Source: an uncultured bacterium
GTDB taxonomy: Bacteria; Bacillota_I; Bacilli_A; Acholeplasmatales; Anaeroplasmataceae
Assembly (NCBI GenBank): GCA_949293265.1
Contig: CASFCK010000002.1
Span: 1 to 64,000, forward strand
Length of the DNA: 64,000 nucleotides
Reading direction: 5' to 3'
The translations under genes and the position numbers were made by a program. Of this stretch, positions 18,480 through 27,596 are shown one piece after another. How positions within the stretch are numbered: the first letter of the stretch is position 1; each line of letters begins with the position of its first letter. Below the pieces are notes generated by a model that was given only the letters and a program-made list of their open reading frames with translations, made no database searches and was not told where the DNA came from.

Positions 18480-18523
18480 TCAAGTGTTATAAGTAAAAAT
18501 TCAAAGATTAGGAGATAGAGTAT

Positions 18524-20107
18524 ATGATATTAGGCATAGATTTGCTTCCAACTATCTTAGCTATTCTTTTAGTTATTTTTATTATATTAACTATTTTAGG
18601 TTTATTATATTTCTTGAAAGTTCGTAAGAGCAAAAACAATTTAACAAATTTAGCTCAAGAAGCTAAAAAAATAATAGATGATGCTAATAAACAAGGCGAA
18701 GTTGAAAAAAATAGACTCGTAAATGAAGGCAAAAATGATGTTAATAAGTATCGTGAACAAGTTGAACAAGAACTTAAGGATCGTCGTCAACAAGTTATTG
18801 ATTTAGAATCTAAATTAGATAGTAGAGAGGAATCTTTAGATCGTCGTAGTACGAATTTAGATAGACGTGAAGAAATATTAAATGATAAAGAAACTCGTCT
18901 TGATGCTAAAAAAGATGACTTACTTGCTAAAATTAATAAAGTTGAAGATACTTTAAAACAACAAGAAGAAAAATTACAAGAAATAGCCGAATTAAGTAAA
19001 GAAGAAGCCTCAAAAATTATTATGGATGAGGTTAGGGAGACTATGTCTCAAGAAATAGCCCAATATATTAAAGATGAAGAAGAAAAAGCCAAATTGGAAG
19101 TTAAAACCAAAGCTAAAAACATTTTAGCTTTAGCAATTCAAAAATATTCTGGTGAAACAGCTAGTGAAACAACAGTTTCTACTGTATCTTTACCTGTTGA
19201 AGAAATGAAAGGTCGTATAATAGGTCGTGAAGGTAGAAACATTAGAACAATTGAATCATTAACCGGAGTAGACTTAATTATCGACGATACACCAGAAGCT
19301 GTAGTAATTAGTAGCTTTGATCCGGTTAGAAGAGAAGTTGCGAAAAAAGCTTTAGAAATTTTAGTTGGAGATGGTAGAATTCATCCGACTAGAATTGAAG
19401 AAGTTGTTGAACGTTGTACAAATGAAGTCGAAATGGACCTAAGAGAAAAAGGTGAAGAAGCAGTTTTTGAAACTGGTATTGGTAAAATTCACCCAGATTT
19501 AGTCCGCTTACTTGGTAGATTACATTTTAGAACAAGTTTTGGTCAAAATGTATTAAAACATAGTATTGAAACAGCTATGCTAGCCGGTAAGTTAGCTGCA
19601 GAAATTGGTGAAAATGAAATTTTGGCTCGCCGAGCTGGATTATTACATGATATAGGTAAAGCTGTCGATCATGAAGTTGAAGGTTCACATGTTGAAATTG
19701 GTGTAGAATTAGCTACAAAATACCATGAACCAAAAGAAGTTATAGATGCTATTGCTTCTCATCATGAAGATGTTGCTCCTAAGAGTGTGATTGCAGTTTT
19801 AGTTGCTGCTGCTGATGCTTTAAGCTCAGCAAGACCAGGTGCTAGATCTGATTCAGTTGAAAATTATGCAAAACGTTTAGAAAGCCTTGAACAAATTTCT
19901 AATTCTGTTAAAGGCGTTCAATCATCATATGCTATTCAAGCAGGTCGTGAAGTTAGAGTCATTGTAAATCCGGAAGAAATTGATGATTTGGCTACTATTA
20001 ATATAGCAAGACAAATTAAAGAAGAAATTGAAAACAAATTGTCTTATCCAGGAACAATAAAAGTTACAGTTATAAGAGAAACTAGAGCAGTTGATGTGGC
20101 TAAATAA
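18524..20107 (+). CDS. rny: Ribonuclease Y
   Basis: Membrane-anchored endoribonuclease that starts mRNA decay. Residues about 8-32 form the N-terminal transmembrane anchor, about 35-165 a long charged coiled coil, about 215-280 a KH domain ([19 protein letters not shown]), and the HD domain has its metal ligands in [12 protein letters not shown] near residue 375. The C-terminal part includes [15 protein letters not shown]. The length of 527 matches the family. It opens the rny-ymdB-miaB-ricA cluster. A small hairpin with a T run follows the stop. Confidence 0.96.
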   Translation: MILGIDLLPTILAILLVIFIILTILGLLYFLKVRKSKNNLTNLAQEAKKIIDDANKQGEVEKNRLVNEGKNDVNKYREQVEQELKDRRQQVIDLESKLDSREESLDRRSTNLDRREEILNDKETRLDAKKDDLLAKINKVEDTLKQQEEKLQEIAELSKEEASKIIMDEVRETMSQEIAQYIKDEEEKAKLEVKTKAKNILALAIQKYSGETASETTVSTVSLPVEEMKGRIIGREGRNIRTIESLTGVDLIIDDTPEAVVISSFDPVRREVAKKALEILVGDGRIHPTRIEEVVERCTNEVEMDLREKGEEAVFETGIGKIHPDLVRLLGRLHFRTSFGQNVLKHSIETAMLAGKLAAEIGENEILARRAGLLHDIGKAVDHEVEGSHVEIGVELATKYHEPKEVIDAIASHHEDVAPKSVIAVLVAAADALSSARPGARSDSVENYAKRLESLEQISNSVKGVQSSYAIQAGREVRVIVNPEEIDDLATINIARQIKEEIENKLSYPGTIKVTVIRETRAVDVAK

Positions 20108-20139
20108 GTGTGAGGTTTTCTCACACTTTTTGTTAGGAG
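20107..20139 (+). terminator. Hairpin terminator or attenuator between rny and ymdB
   Basis: AGTGTGAG, loop GTTTT, CTCACACT then T5. It directly precedes the ymdB ribosome site (AGGAGTG) with no obvious new promoter, so partial read-through is likely. Confidence 0.75.
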
Positions 20140-20146
20140 TGAAATT

Positions 20147-20905
20147 ATGCGTATTTTATTTTTAGGCGATATAGTTGGTGATAATGCATTAAATTGTATA
20201 GCTAAAAATATTGCTGCTATAAAAAAAGAAAATAACATTAATGTCGTTTTAGCAAACGCTGAAAATGTATGTAACGGTAAGGGATTAAACAAAAAAGAAT
20301 ATATTGAATTACAAAAGGCGGGCATTAGCGCTTTAAGTATGGGTAATCACACCTATTCTAAAAATAACATTTTTGAATTTATAAATGAGGCTAATCTAGT
20401 TAAACCGGCTAATATGCCCTTAGCACCAGGAAAGAATTATTTAACTTTTAAATATAATACGCAAACGATCACCTTAATATCCCTTTTAGGTCGCATTTTT
20501 ACAAATCAAATTATTGATTGTCCATTTAAAACATTAGATAATTTGCTTAATGAAATCAAAAGTGATTATATAATCGTAGATTTTCATGCTGAAGCAACTT
20601 CTGAAAAACAAGCTTTTGCATTTTATTTTAAAGATAGAGTAGATGCAATAATAGGAACCCATACCCATGTTCAAACAGCTGATGAAAGGTTGATTGGTGA
20701 AAGAACACTCTATATTACTGATGTTGGAATGTGTGGACCATATAATAGTGTAATTGGTGAAAACATAGATTTAATCATAGAAAGATTTTTAACTGGGGTT
20801 TATAGACCAATGCAAGTTGCTACAGGACCTATTGTATTAAATGGTGTAATCTTAGATCTAGATAAAAAACAAATAAGGAGGTTTAATAAGTTATATAATG
20901 AGTAA
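20147..20905 (+). CDS. ymdB: YmdB family metallophosphoesterase
   Basis: Family of 2',3'-cyclic nucleotide phosphodiesterases; in B. subtilis YmdB influences biofilm and motility decisions and is encoded directly after rny. Metal-binding motifs: FLGDIVGDNA, LANAENVCNGKG, MGNHTY, DFHAEATSEK and GTHTHVQTAD. The length of 252 residues is typical. The last 8 bases overlap miaB, indicating coupling. Confidence 0.92.
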   Translation: MRILFLGDIVGDNALNCIAKNIAAIKKENNINVVLANAENVCNGKGLNKKEYIELQKAGISALSMGNHTYSKNNIFEFINEANLVKPANMPLAPGKNYLTFKYNTQTITLISLLGRIFTNQIIDCPFKTLDNLLNEIKSDYIIVDFHAEATSEKQAFAFYFKDRVDAIIGTHTHVQTADERLIGERTLYITDVGMCGPYNSVIGENIDLIIERFLTGVYRPMQVATGPIVLNGVILDLDKKQIRRFNKLYNE

Positions 20906-22334
20906 AATTAAATTATCTATGCCAAATTTAATAAAGGCAAGAAAAAGGTTAGAAAAAGACACTCCAACTTATACATATGAATTAAGCAAGGAATATGACG
21001 AGTTAGGAAAAGGAAAAACATATTATATTTTTACATATGGTTGTCAAGGCAATGAAGCCGATAGTGAAGTTATTGCTGGTATTTTAGAAGATCTAAAATA
21101 CACTAGAGCTTTAGAACCTTATAAAGCTAATTTAGTTATTTTAAACACTTGTGCAATTAGGGAAAATGCCGAAAACAGAATTTGGGGTGTTCTAGGCAAC
21201 TTAAAAGGAGCAAAACAAAACAATAAGAATATGTTAGTTGCAATTTGTGGTTGCATGCCACAAGAAGAAAATGCAACTAATAAATTAATGGAATCATATC
21301 CATTTGTAGATTTAATTTTTGGTACTCATAATATCTATGATTTACCACATTTACTTAAAGAAACATATGATAAAAATGCGAAAGTGATTGAAGTTATATC
21401 TACTGAAGGTGCTATATATGAAGGTGCACCAAAGAAAAGAGAATCAAAACATAAAGCTTGGATAAATATCATGTATGGTTGTGATGAATTTTGCACATAT
21501 TGTATAGTTCCATATACCAGAGGTAAAGAGCGTAGTAGAGCGAAAGAAAATATAATTGCTGAAGTAAAAGATTTAGTTGCAAAAGGATATAAAGAAGTCA
21601 CTTTATTAGGGCAAAATGTAAACGCCTATGGTAAAGATTTAGATGGTGATTACACGTTTGGTGATTTATTATATGATTTAGACAAGACAGGTATTGAAAG
21701 AATTAGATATACGACAAGCCACCCTAAAGACCTAGATTTAAAAACTATTTATGCAATGCGTGATTGTAAATCAGTAATGCCGCATCTGCATTTACCGGTT
21801 CAATCTGGTGATGATTATATTTTAAAGAAGATGAATAGAAAATATACACATCAAGAATATTTAGATAAAATTAAAATCTTAAAAGAAGAGATTCCTAATA
21901 TTTCTATAACAACCGATATCATTGTAGGTTTTCCAAACGAAACAGAAGAACAATTTAAAAACACCCTAAAATTAGTTGATGAAGTAAAATTTGAAGGAGC
22001 ATTTACCTTTATTTATTCAAAAAGAGAAGGGACACCAGCCGCTAAAATGATTGATGAAGTAACGGAAGAAGAAAAGCATCAACGACTAGATAGATTAAAT
22101 GTTTTAGTTGATAAATATTATTTAGAAGGTAATAAACGTTTTGAAGGCCAAGTAGTAAAAGTTTTAGTTGATGGTGTAAGCAAAAACAACAAGGATAACT
22201 TATGTGGTTATTCAGAAAATTTAAAACTAGTTCATTTCCCATCTAATGACTTAAGTTTAATCGGTAAAATTGTCAATGTAAAAATAACGGAAGGTAAAAC
22301 ATGGTTTGCCTTAGGGGAATTAGTCAATGAATAG
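20898..22334 (+). CDS. miaB: tRNA-2-methylthio-N6-dimethylallyladenosine synthase MiaB
   Basis: Radical SAM methylthiotransferase acting on i6A37 of tRNAs, the product of MiaA, whose gene is also in this window. The N-terminal MTTase domain has the three cluster cysteines (TYGCQGNEADSE, NTCAIRENAE, CGCMPQ); the radical SAM motif CDEFCTYC is near residue 197; a TRAM domain ends the protein. The 478-residue length is normal. RicA, encoded next with an 8-base overlap, is linked to MiaB activity in B. subtilis. Confidence 0.96.
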   Translation: MSKIKLSMPNLIKARKRLEKDTPTYTYELSKEYDELGKGKTYYIFTYGCQGNEADSEVIAGILEDLKYTRALEPYKANLVILNTCAIRENAENRIWGVLGNLKGAKQNNKNMLVAICGCMPQEENATNKLMESYPFVDLIFGTHNIYDLPHLLKETYDKNAKVIEVISTEGAIYEGAPKKRESKHKAWINIMYGCDEFCTYCIVPYTRGKERSRAKENIIAEVKDLVAKGYKEVTLLGQNVNAYGKDLDGDYTFGDLLYDLDKTGIERIRYTTSHPKDLDLKTIYAMRDCKSVMPHLHLPVQSGDDYILKKMNRKYTHQEYLDKIKILKEEIPNISITTDIIVGFPNETEEQFKNTLKLVDEVKFEGAFTFIYSKREGTPAAKMIDEVTEEEKHQRLDRLNVLVDKYYLEGNKRFEGQVVKVLVDGVSKNNKDNLCGYSENLKLVHFPSNDLSLIGKIVNVKITEGKTWFALGELVNE

Positions 22335-22647
22335 TTTATTAGACGAATTAAATATTGATCCTGATTATCAAAGATTAAAAGAACTAGCAAATTATTTTAA
22401 AAATAATCAAATATATATAACCCTAAATAAAGAATTAAATAAAATTAAAAAAAGCTTAATTTCGGCTAAAGTAAAGGGGAATTTTGAAAAAACAAAAGAA
22501 TTTGAAAATGATTTAGAGCTTGTGACAAACAAGCTCTTATCACTCCCTTTTGTACAAGAATATTATGAATTATTAGAAAATTTAAAAAGCAATTTGGAAA
22601 TTTTAGAAAAAGAAATAACAAAAATTTTAGAAAACGATTTAATTTAA
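22327..22647 (+). CDS. ricA: YlbF/YmcA family protein, RicA-like
   Basis: A 106-residue all-helical protein of the Com_YlbF family. In B. subtilis YmcA (RicA) forms a complex with YlbF and YaaT that affects RNase Y specificity and tRNA modification; here too it follows miaB in the rny cluster, which is the main support. No cysteine is present, so this subunit could not itself donate a thiolate ligand to the Fe-S cluster reported for the B. subtilis complex. The assignment to RicA rather than another YlbF paralogue is by position. Confidence 0.75.
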   Translation: MNSLLDELNIDPDYQRLKELANYFKNNQIYITLNKELNKIKKSLISAKVKGNFEKTKEFENDLELVTNKLLSLPFVQEYYELLENLKSNLEILEKEITKILENDLI

Positions 22648-22651
22648 ACCT

Positions 22652-22692
22652 AAAAAAACACTTTAATTGTAAGATTTTTGTTGTGTTTTTTT
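22652..22692 (+). terminator. Terminator after ricA
   Basis: A-run plus CAC (22652-22661) pairs with GTG plus T-run (22683-22692) around a 21-base loop. The descending arm overlaps the -35 region of the next promoter. Confidence 0.65.
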
Positions 22693-22709
22693 CTTTTTTT
22701 GTTTATAAT
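22681..22709 (+). promoter_or_regulatory. Promoter of the 766-residue protein gene
   Basis: TATAAT (22704-22709) with TTGTGT (22681-22686) 17 bases upstream. GGGAGTTG follows just ahead of the start codon. Confidence 0.55.
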
Positions 22710-22744
22710 TAACATAAGAAGATAACAAAAAGGGAGTTGAAATT

Positions 22745-25045
22745 ATGGAAGTTAGACTACAAGATGATTTAATGGTTCTAAATGATAAAGAAATGAACTT
22801 AACTGAGGTTGTAGATAAACTAGCTAATTTAGCAGCAAGTCAAATCGTTGAATATTTTAATAGTATTAATCTAAAATTGCCTAGAGTTTTAAACACAGCT
22901 GCCTTAAGAGGGGTTTTAAATAGCAAGGTTGTTGTGGCAAAAACACTTAATTTAAGCGATGAAATGATGTATCGTTTACGTTTTTATCCTGATTTTAGTG
23001 AATATCAACTACAAGCTTTTTATAGACTAGTTAAAGAAGATGGCATGGATGTTTGTTACAAACAAAATTTATTTAAAGTTATTTTAATGAATGCTAACCT
23101 TCTTAATCTATCAGATGAACAAGTAACAAACCTTTTAAATATTGTTGCTTTACCATATGAAGATTTCGATACATTTGAAAATTTAGTATTACCTTTATTC
23201 TATGATTTTAATAAAGATTTTGATGGTATTCGCAAAGAAACAATAGTCAATGTAATGCGTAAGAGTGCTACGAGTCAAGATATTAGAGATTTAGGTAAGA
23301 AATATGATATTTCTATTCCTAAACGTTTAAAAAGAGATGAAATGCAAGTTCTTATTGAAGAAGGCTTACGTAAACAACATAAATTAACAGTTGAAATGAA
23401 GGAAAAATTAGATAAATTACCTATTATTAACCTTCAAAGAGTAGCTAAACAAAATGGCATTAAAGTTTCTGTTGATTTGAAAAAAGAAGATTTAATTGCT
23501 TACTTATTAAATGAAGTTGATAAAGCTAAGTTTGATACAAGACCACGCTTAAAATATGCAACTGATTTAGGTGATGGATTCGTCTTTGATTTAGCATATG
23601 TAATGGAAATAGAAGAAATTGAAGAATTTGTTAAAGAAGAAGACGGAGCTTCTGATGTCAAAGTTGAAGAACCTGAAGTTGTTAAAGAAGTTAAAGTAGT
23701 AGAACCTGTTAAAGAAGAAAAAGTGGTTGTTGAAGAAAAAGTTGAAGAACCTGAAGTTGTTGAAGAAAAGGTTGAAGAAACTAAGGTTGTTGAGGAAAAA
23801 GTTGAAGAAGCTAAAGTAGTAGAACCTGTTAAAGAAGAACCGGTTGTAAAAGAAGTTATTGTTGAAAAGCAATGCGATAAGACAGAAATTATAGAATTAG
23901 TAACTAAATGTTTAATTGATGTTATTAAAGAAGTTAGACCAATTTTAACTCAACCAAAAGAACCAGCTCCAGCTCCAGTTATAAACATTTATAATAATGA
24001 AAATAAAGAACCAGTTCCTGCTGAAGTTAAGGTAGAAGAAACTCCTAATTTAGTAACTTATCAATATAATAATTTTGATGAACAAGTATCACCTAAGTTT
24101 GATTCTAAAGTAGCTAATATAATGGCTAATTCAGATTATTTAACTTTAAAGAAAAACATTGAGACTGTAAATGCTGAACTTGTAAACAAAGTTCCATATG
24201 TTGCTCAACCACAATTTATTGCAGTTCCATATCCTTGTCATTTACCTAATTTCGCTACTAATGTTGGTGTTGCTCCTGAAGTTGTAGAAAAACCAGAAGA
24301 AAAACCTGCACCAGTAGTTGAAGAAACAGTTACTGAAGAAGTAGTTGAAAAAACACCAAAGAAGAGATTAACTCAAAAAGAAAGAAATCAAAATATGAAG
24401 GCAGCTAGACTAGCTAAAAAAAATAAAAAGTTAGGTATAGTAGAAGAAGTACCAACTGAAGAAGTTCCAAGTGGAAATGGTACACGCTTTGTTATTCCTG
24501 CCCAAGTGATTCCGGCTAATCAAACTGCACCTTCACAAGTTGAAGAAACTGTTCCAGCTAATATTGTCATTATGACTGAGGGAGGAGTTCCAACATCTGT
24601 GCCAGTTGAATCTCCCAGTAACAGACAAGTAGTAGTTAACAACAAAATTGAAGAAAAAAATGCTAAGAAAGCTTTAAAAAAACAAGCTAAAATTGAAAAA
24701 AATCAATTAATAAAAAATAGAACAAAAATGAACCAAGCATTACGTACAGGTTTTGCTAACGGTTGTGATCCAGTATATTTTGATCAAACCATGCGCCTTC
24801 AAGAATATAAATTAAAAGTTAGAGAAAACGCAGTTATGAGAAGTGAATCAAATAGAAGATTTGTTGGTACAATTTTGAAAACTATCTTAATAATTGTGGG
24901 ATTACTAGTTGCCGCATGGATAGTAGTTGGAATTATATATGGATTTAATGATAATCCAGATGAAAATAATTTCTTCTATCAAATAACTAAAGTTATATCT
25001 GATTTTGTACGTGATATAAGAACCAATTTTGGTGAAAATAAATAA
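22745..25045 (+). CDS. Large membrane protein with SAP-like segments and acidic Val/Glu/Lys repeats
   Basis: Function not recognised. 766 residues. About 1-170: helical N-terminal region. About 174-210 and 224-258: two helix-loop-helix stretches resembling SAP/HeH or Rho-N nucleic-acid-binding folds (DIRDLGKKYDIS and NLQRVAKQNGIKV). About 305-375: low-complexity repeats of VVEEKVEEP type. About 395-560: Pro/Ala/Val/Glu-rich linker. About 560-700: Lys-rich region, including a KKRLTQKERNQNMKAARLA segment and KKALKKQAKIEK. About 708-732: one transmembrane segment, then a short tail. The topology suggests a large cytoplasmic part tethered to the membrane. It sits between ricA and mutS, where B. 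subtilis has the unrelated cotE. It has its own promoter. Confidence 0.85.
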   Translation: MEVRLQDDLMVLNDKEMNLTEVVDKLANLAASQIVEYFNSINLKLPRVLNTAALRGVLNSKVVVAKTLNLSDEMMYRLRFYPDFSEYQLQAFYRLVKEDGMDVCYKQNLFKVILMNANLLNLSDEQVTNLLNIVALPYEDFDTFENLVLPLFYDFNKDFDGIRKETIVNVMRKSATSQDIRDLGKKYDISIPKRLKRDEMQVLIEEGLRKQHKLTVEMKEKLDKLPIINLQRVAKQNGIKVSVDLKKEDLIAYLLNEVDKAKFDTRPRLKYATDLGDGFVFDLAYVMEIEEIEEFVKEEDGASDVKVEEPEVVKEVKVVEPVKEEKVVVEEKVEEPEVVEEKVEETKVVEEKVEEAKVVEPVKEEPVVKEVIVEKQCDKTEIIELVTKCLIDVIKEVRPILTQPKEPAPAPVINIYNNENKEPVPAEVKVEETPNLVTYQYNNFDEQVSPKFDSKVANIMANSDYLTLKKNIETVNAELVNKVPYVAQPQFIAVPYPCHLPNFATNVGVAPEVVEKPEEKPAPVVEETVTEEVVEKTPKKRLTQKERNQNMKAARLAKKNKKLGIVEEVPTEEVPSGNGTRFVIPAQVIPANQTAPSQVEETVPANIVIMTEGGVPTSVPVESPSNRQVVVNNKIEEKNAKKALKKQAKIEKNQLIKNRTKMNQALRTGFANGCDPVYFDQTMRLQEYKLKVRENAVMRSESNRRFVGTILKTILIIVGLLVAAWIVVGIIYGFNDNPDENNFFYQITKVISDFVRDIRTNFGENK
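23656..23865 (+). repeat. Degenerate tandem repeats inside the 766-residue protein gene
   Basis: In-frame repeats encoding VVEEKVEEP, VVEPVKEE and variants. One stretch encoding KVVEPVKEE occurs twice almost identically (about 23692-23718 and 23813-23839). Copies differ mainly at third positions and Glu/Pro/Thr/Ala swaps, pointing to an old protein-level expansion rather than a mobile or CRISPR repeat. Confidence 0.8.
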
Positions 25046-25057
25046 TAAAGGATTGAT

Positions 25058-27595
25058 ATGATGGAGATATTAGATAGTAATAACTATACTCCCATGATCA
25101 GACAATATTTAGATATTAAAAAAGACTATATGGATTCTATAGTCTTTTTTAGATTAGGCGATTTTTATGAAATGTTTTTCGATGATGCTATTTGTGCTGC
25201 TAAAGTTTTAGAAATAGCTTTAACTGGTAAAGACGCTGGTGTCAAAGAAAGAGTTCCTATGTGTGGTATTCCTTATCATGCATATCAAAATTATGCAGCC
25301 AAATTATTAGAAAATGGTTATAAAGTTGTTATAGTTGAGCAAATTGAAGATCCTAAAGATGCAACAGGTATTGTCAAAAGAGGAGTAATTAAAATTTTAA
25401 CACCGGGTACGGTTGATGCTAACTTTTTAAGTGGTAATTCGAACAATTATATTGCGGCAATCAGTCTAGTTGGTAAGATCTATATTGTCGCTTATGCCGA
25501 TATATCAACTGGTCAATGTTATTTAACTTTAGCTAATGATAAAAATGATTTATTATTGTTATTAAACAATTTAAAAGTTAAAGAAATTGTCTTAGAAAAT
25601 GCTGATAATATATTATTAAATCGGTTTTTAAAAGAACATGATTTTGTTATTAGCTATTGTGATAACACAATTTTAAAAGACTATCTTTCAAATATAGTTA
25701 CAGGCATTAATGAGGCTTATAAAAAAACATTAGCTATTTTATTCAATTATGCGATTGACACTCAAAAAAGTGACTTAAAGCATCTACAAAAAGTAGAGTT
25801 TTATGAAGAAAAAGATTATTTAAAATTAGACAATTTTACTATTTCAAATTTAGAATTAGTAGAAACATTTAGAAATCATACTAAAGAAGGTAGTCTATTA
25901 AATGTATTAGATAAAACGGAAACTGCAGCTGGTGGAAGAATGTTAAAAAGGTGGCTATTAAGACCTTTATTAGATGTTAATAAAATCAAAAATCGGCAAA
26001 ATTATATAACAGCATTTAAGGATGAATATATAGTTAGAGAAGAAATAAGACAAGCTTTAAATGGTGTTTATGATTTAGAACGCATTATAGGTAAACTTTC
26101 ATGTGGCAGTATTAATGCTAAAGATTTAGTACAATTAAAAAACACTTTAAGTAAGATTCCTTTAATTAAAGAAACTTTGAATTCTAGCCAAAGTGAATTA
26201 CTTAAAAATTTAGCCTTAAATATCGACATTCATAAAGAAATTTATGATAAATTAAATATAAGTTTAGTTGATAATCCTCCTTTTACAATTAGAGAAGGAA
26301 ATATGATCAAATATGGTTATAACAAAGAATTAGATAGACTTATTGATATATCTAAAAACTCTCATGATTGGTTAAAAAATTATGAACAAGACCAAAAAGA
26401 TAAATTAAATGTTAAAACCTTAAAAGTTGGATTTAACAAAGTTTTTGGTTATTATATTGAAATAAGTAAAGGTCAAAGCTTTAATTTAGGCGAAATAGAA
26501 GGCTATCAACGTAAACAAACATTAGTTAATGCAGAGCGTTATATTACACCTGAATTAAAAGAATTCGAAGAAACGATATTAACCGCTAAAGATAAAATAG
26601 AACGTTTAGAATATAATTTATTTTTAGAACTTAAAGATTATGTGGCTAATTTTATACCTAGTTTACAATATTTAGCTAATGTTGTTTCTGAAATTGATTG
26701 TTATATATCATTAGCCTTAGTAGCTAGTTTACATGATTATATAAGGCCAGAATTTAATGATAAGGAAATTGATATTGTAAACGGTAGACATCCGGTTTTA
26801 GAAACTATCTTAAATGAAAAATATGTTGCTAATGACGTTTATATTAATGATTATGATATTTTGCTTATTACTGGTCCTAATATGGGTGGTAAATCAACTT
26901 ATATGCGAATGTTAGCGGTCTTAATTGTAATGGCGCAAATAGGATCTTTAGTTCCAGCTTCTAAAGCTAAACTTAAAATTTTTGATCAGATTTTTACTAG
27001 AATTGGTGCTAGTGATGATTTAGCTAGTGGAGAATCTACTTTTATGGTTGAGATGAAAGAGGCAAACTATGCCCTTACTAATGCAACCAATAATTCCCTT
27101 ATTTTATTTGATGAAATTGGACGAGGAACATCTACTTATGATGGCATGGCCTTAGCTCAAGCTATAATTGAATATATTCATCAAAAAGTTAAGGCTGTAA
27201 CACTTTTTTCAACGCATTATCATGAACTAACTAGCTTAGAAGGCAAATTGAAAAGATTAAAAAATATTCATGTTGATGCTACTGAAACAAAAGATGGAGT
27301 TATTTTCTTACATAAGGTAAAAGATGGTAATGCAAGTAAAAGTTATGGTATTAATGTAGCCTTACTTGCTGGTATGCCTAAACCTTTAATAAAAAGGGCT
27401 AAGGAAATATTAGCTAATTTAGAAGAACAAAATAAAATAGAAGCAGCTTCGCCAACATTGTTTGATTTTAATGAAGTTAGTGAAGAAATAGCTACTGAAC
27501 CAGAAGTAATAAAAAAAATAAAAACAATTAACCCGGATGACCTATCGCCAAAAGAGGCCTTAATGGTTCTTTATGAATTAAAAAAGGAGGTCTAA
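25058..27595 (+). CDS. mutS: DNA mismatch repair protein MutS
   Basis: Mismatch-recognition ATPase. The N-terminal mismatch-binding domain has the Phe-x-Glu motif in RLGDFYEMFFDDA (about residues 34-46), the core domain follows, Walker A GPNMGGKSTYMR is near residue 606, Walker B LILFDEIGRGTSTYDG near 685, and the HTH region is at the end. 845 residues, typical. Two ATGs (25058 and 25061) are both compatible with AAAGGA upstream. mutL follows after one base. Confidence 0.97.
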   Translation: MMEILDSNNYTPMIRQYLDIKKDYMDSIVFFRLGDFYEMFFDDAICAAKVLEIALTGKDAGVKERVPMCGIPYHAYQNYAAKLLENGYKVVIVEQIEDPKDATGIVKRGVIKILTPGTVDANFLSGNSNNYIAAISLVGKIYIVAYADISTGQCYLTLANDKNDLLLLLNNLKVKEIVLENADNILLNRFLKEHDFVISYCDNTILKDYLSNIVTGINEAYKKTLAILFNYAIDTQKSDLKHLQKVEFYEEKDYLKLDNFTISNLELVETFRNHTKEGSLLNVLDKTETAAGGRMLKRWLLRPLLDVNKIKNRQNYITAFKDEYIVREEIRQALNGVYDLERIIGKLSCGSINAKDLVQLKNTLSKIPLIKETLNSSQSELLKNLALNIDIHKEIYDKLNISLVDNPPFTIREGNMIKYGYNKELDRLIDISKNSHDWLKNYEQDQKDKLNVKTLKVGFNKVFGYYIEISKGQSFNLGEIEGYQRKQTLVNAERYITPELKEFEETILTAKDKIERLEYNLFLELKDYVANFIPSLQYLANVVSEIDCYISLALVASLHDYIRPEFNDKEIDIVNGRHPVLETILNEKYVANDVYINDYDILLITGPNMGGKSTYMRMLAVLIVMAQIGSLVPASKAKLKIFDQIFTRIGASDDLASGESTFMVEMKEANYALTNATNNSLILFDEIGRGTSTYDGMALAQAIIEYIHQKVKAVTLFSTHYHELTSLEGKLKRLKNIHVDATETKDGVIFLHKVKDGNASKSYGINVALLAGMPKPLIKRAKEILANLEEQNKIEAASPTLFDFNEVSEEIATEPEVIKKIKTINPDDLSPKEALMVLYELKKEV

Positions 27596-27596
27596 A

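Noticed and set aside
23591-23872. Phe/Asn-rich minus-strand open frame and possible CRISPR-like repeats
   Set aside because: Shadow of the in-frame VEEK repeats; repeat units are coding, variable and without unique spacers.
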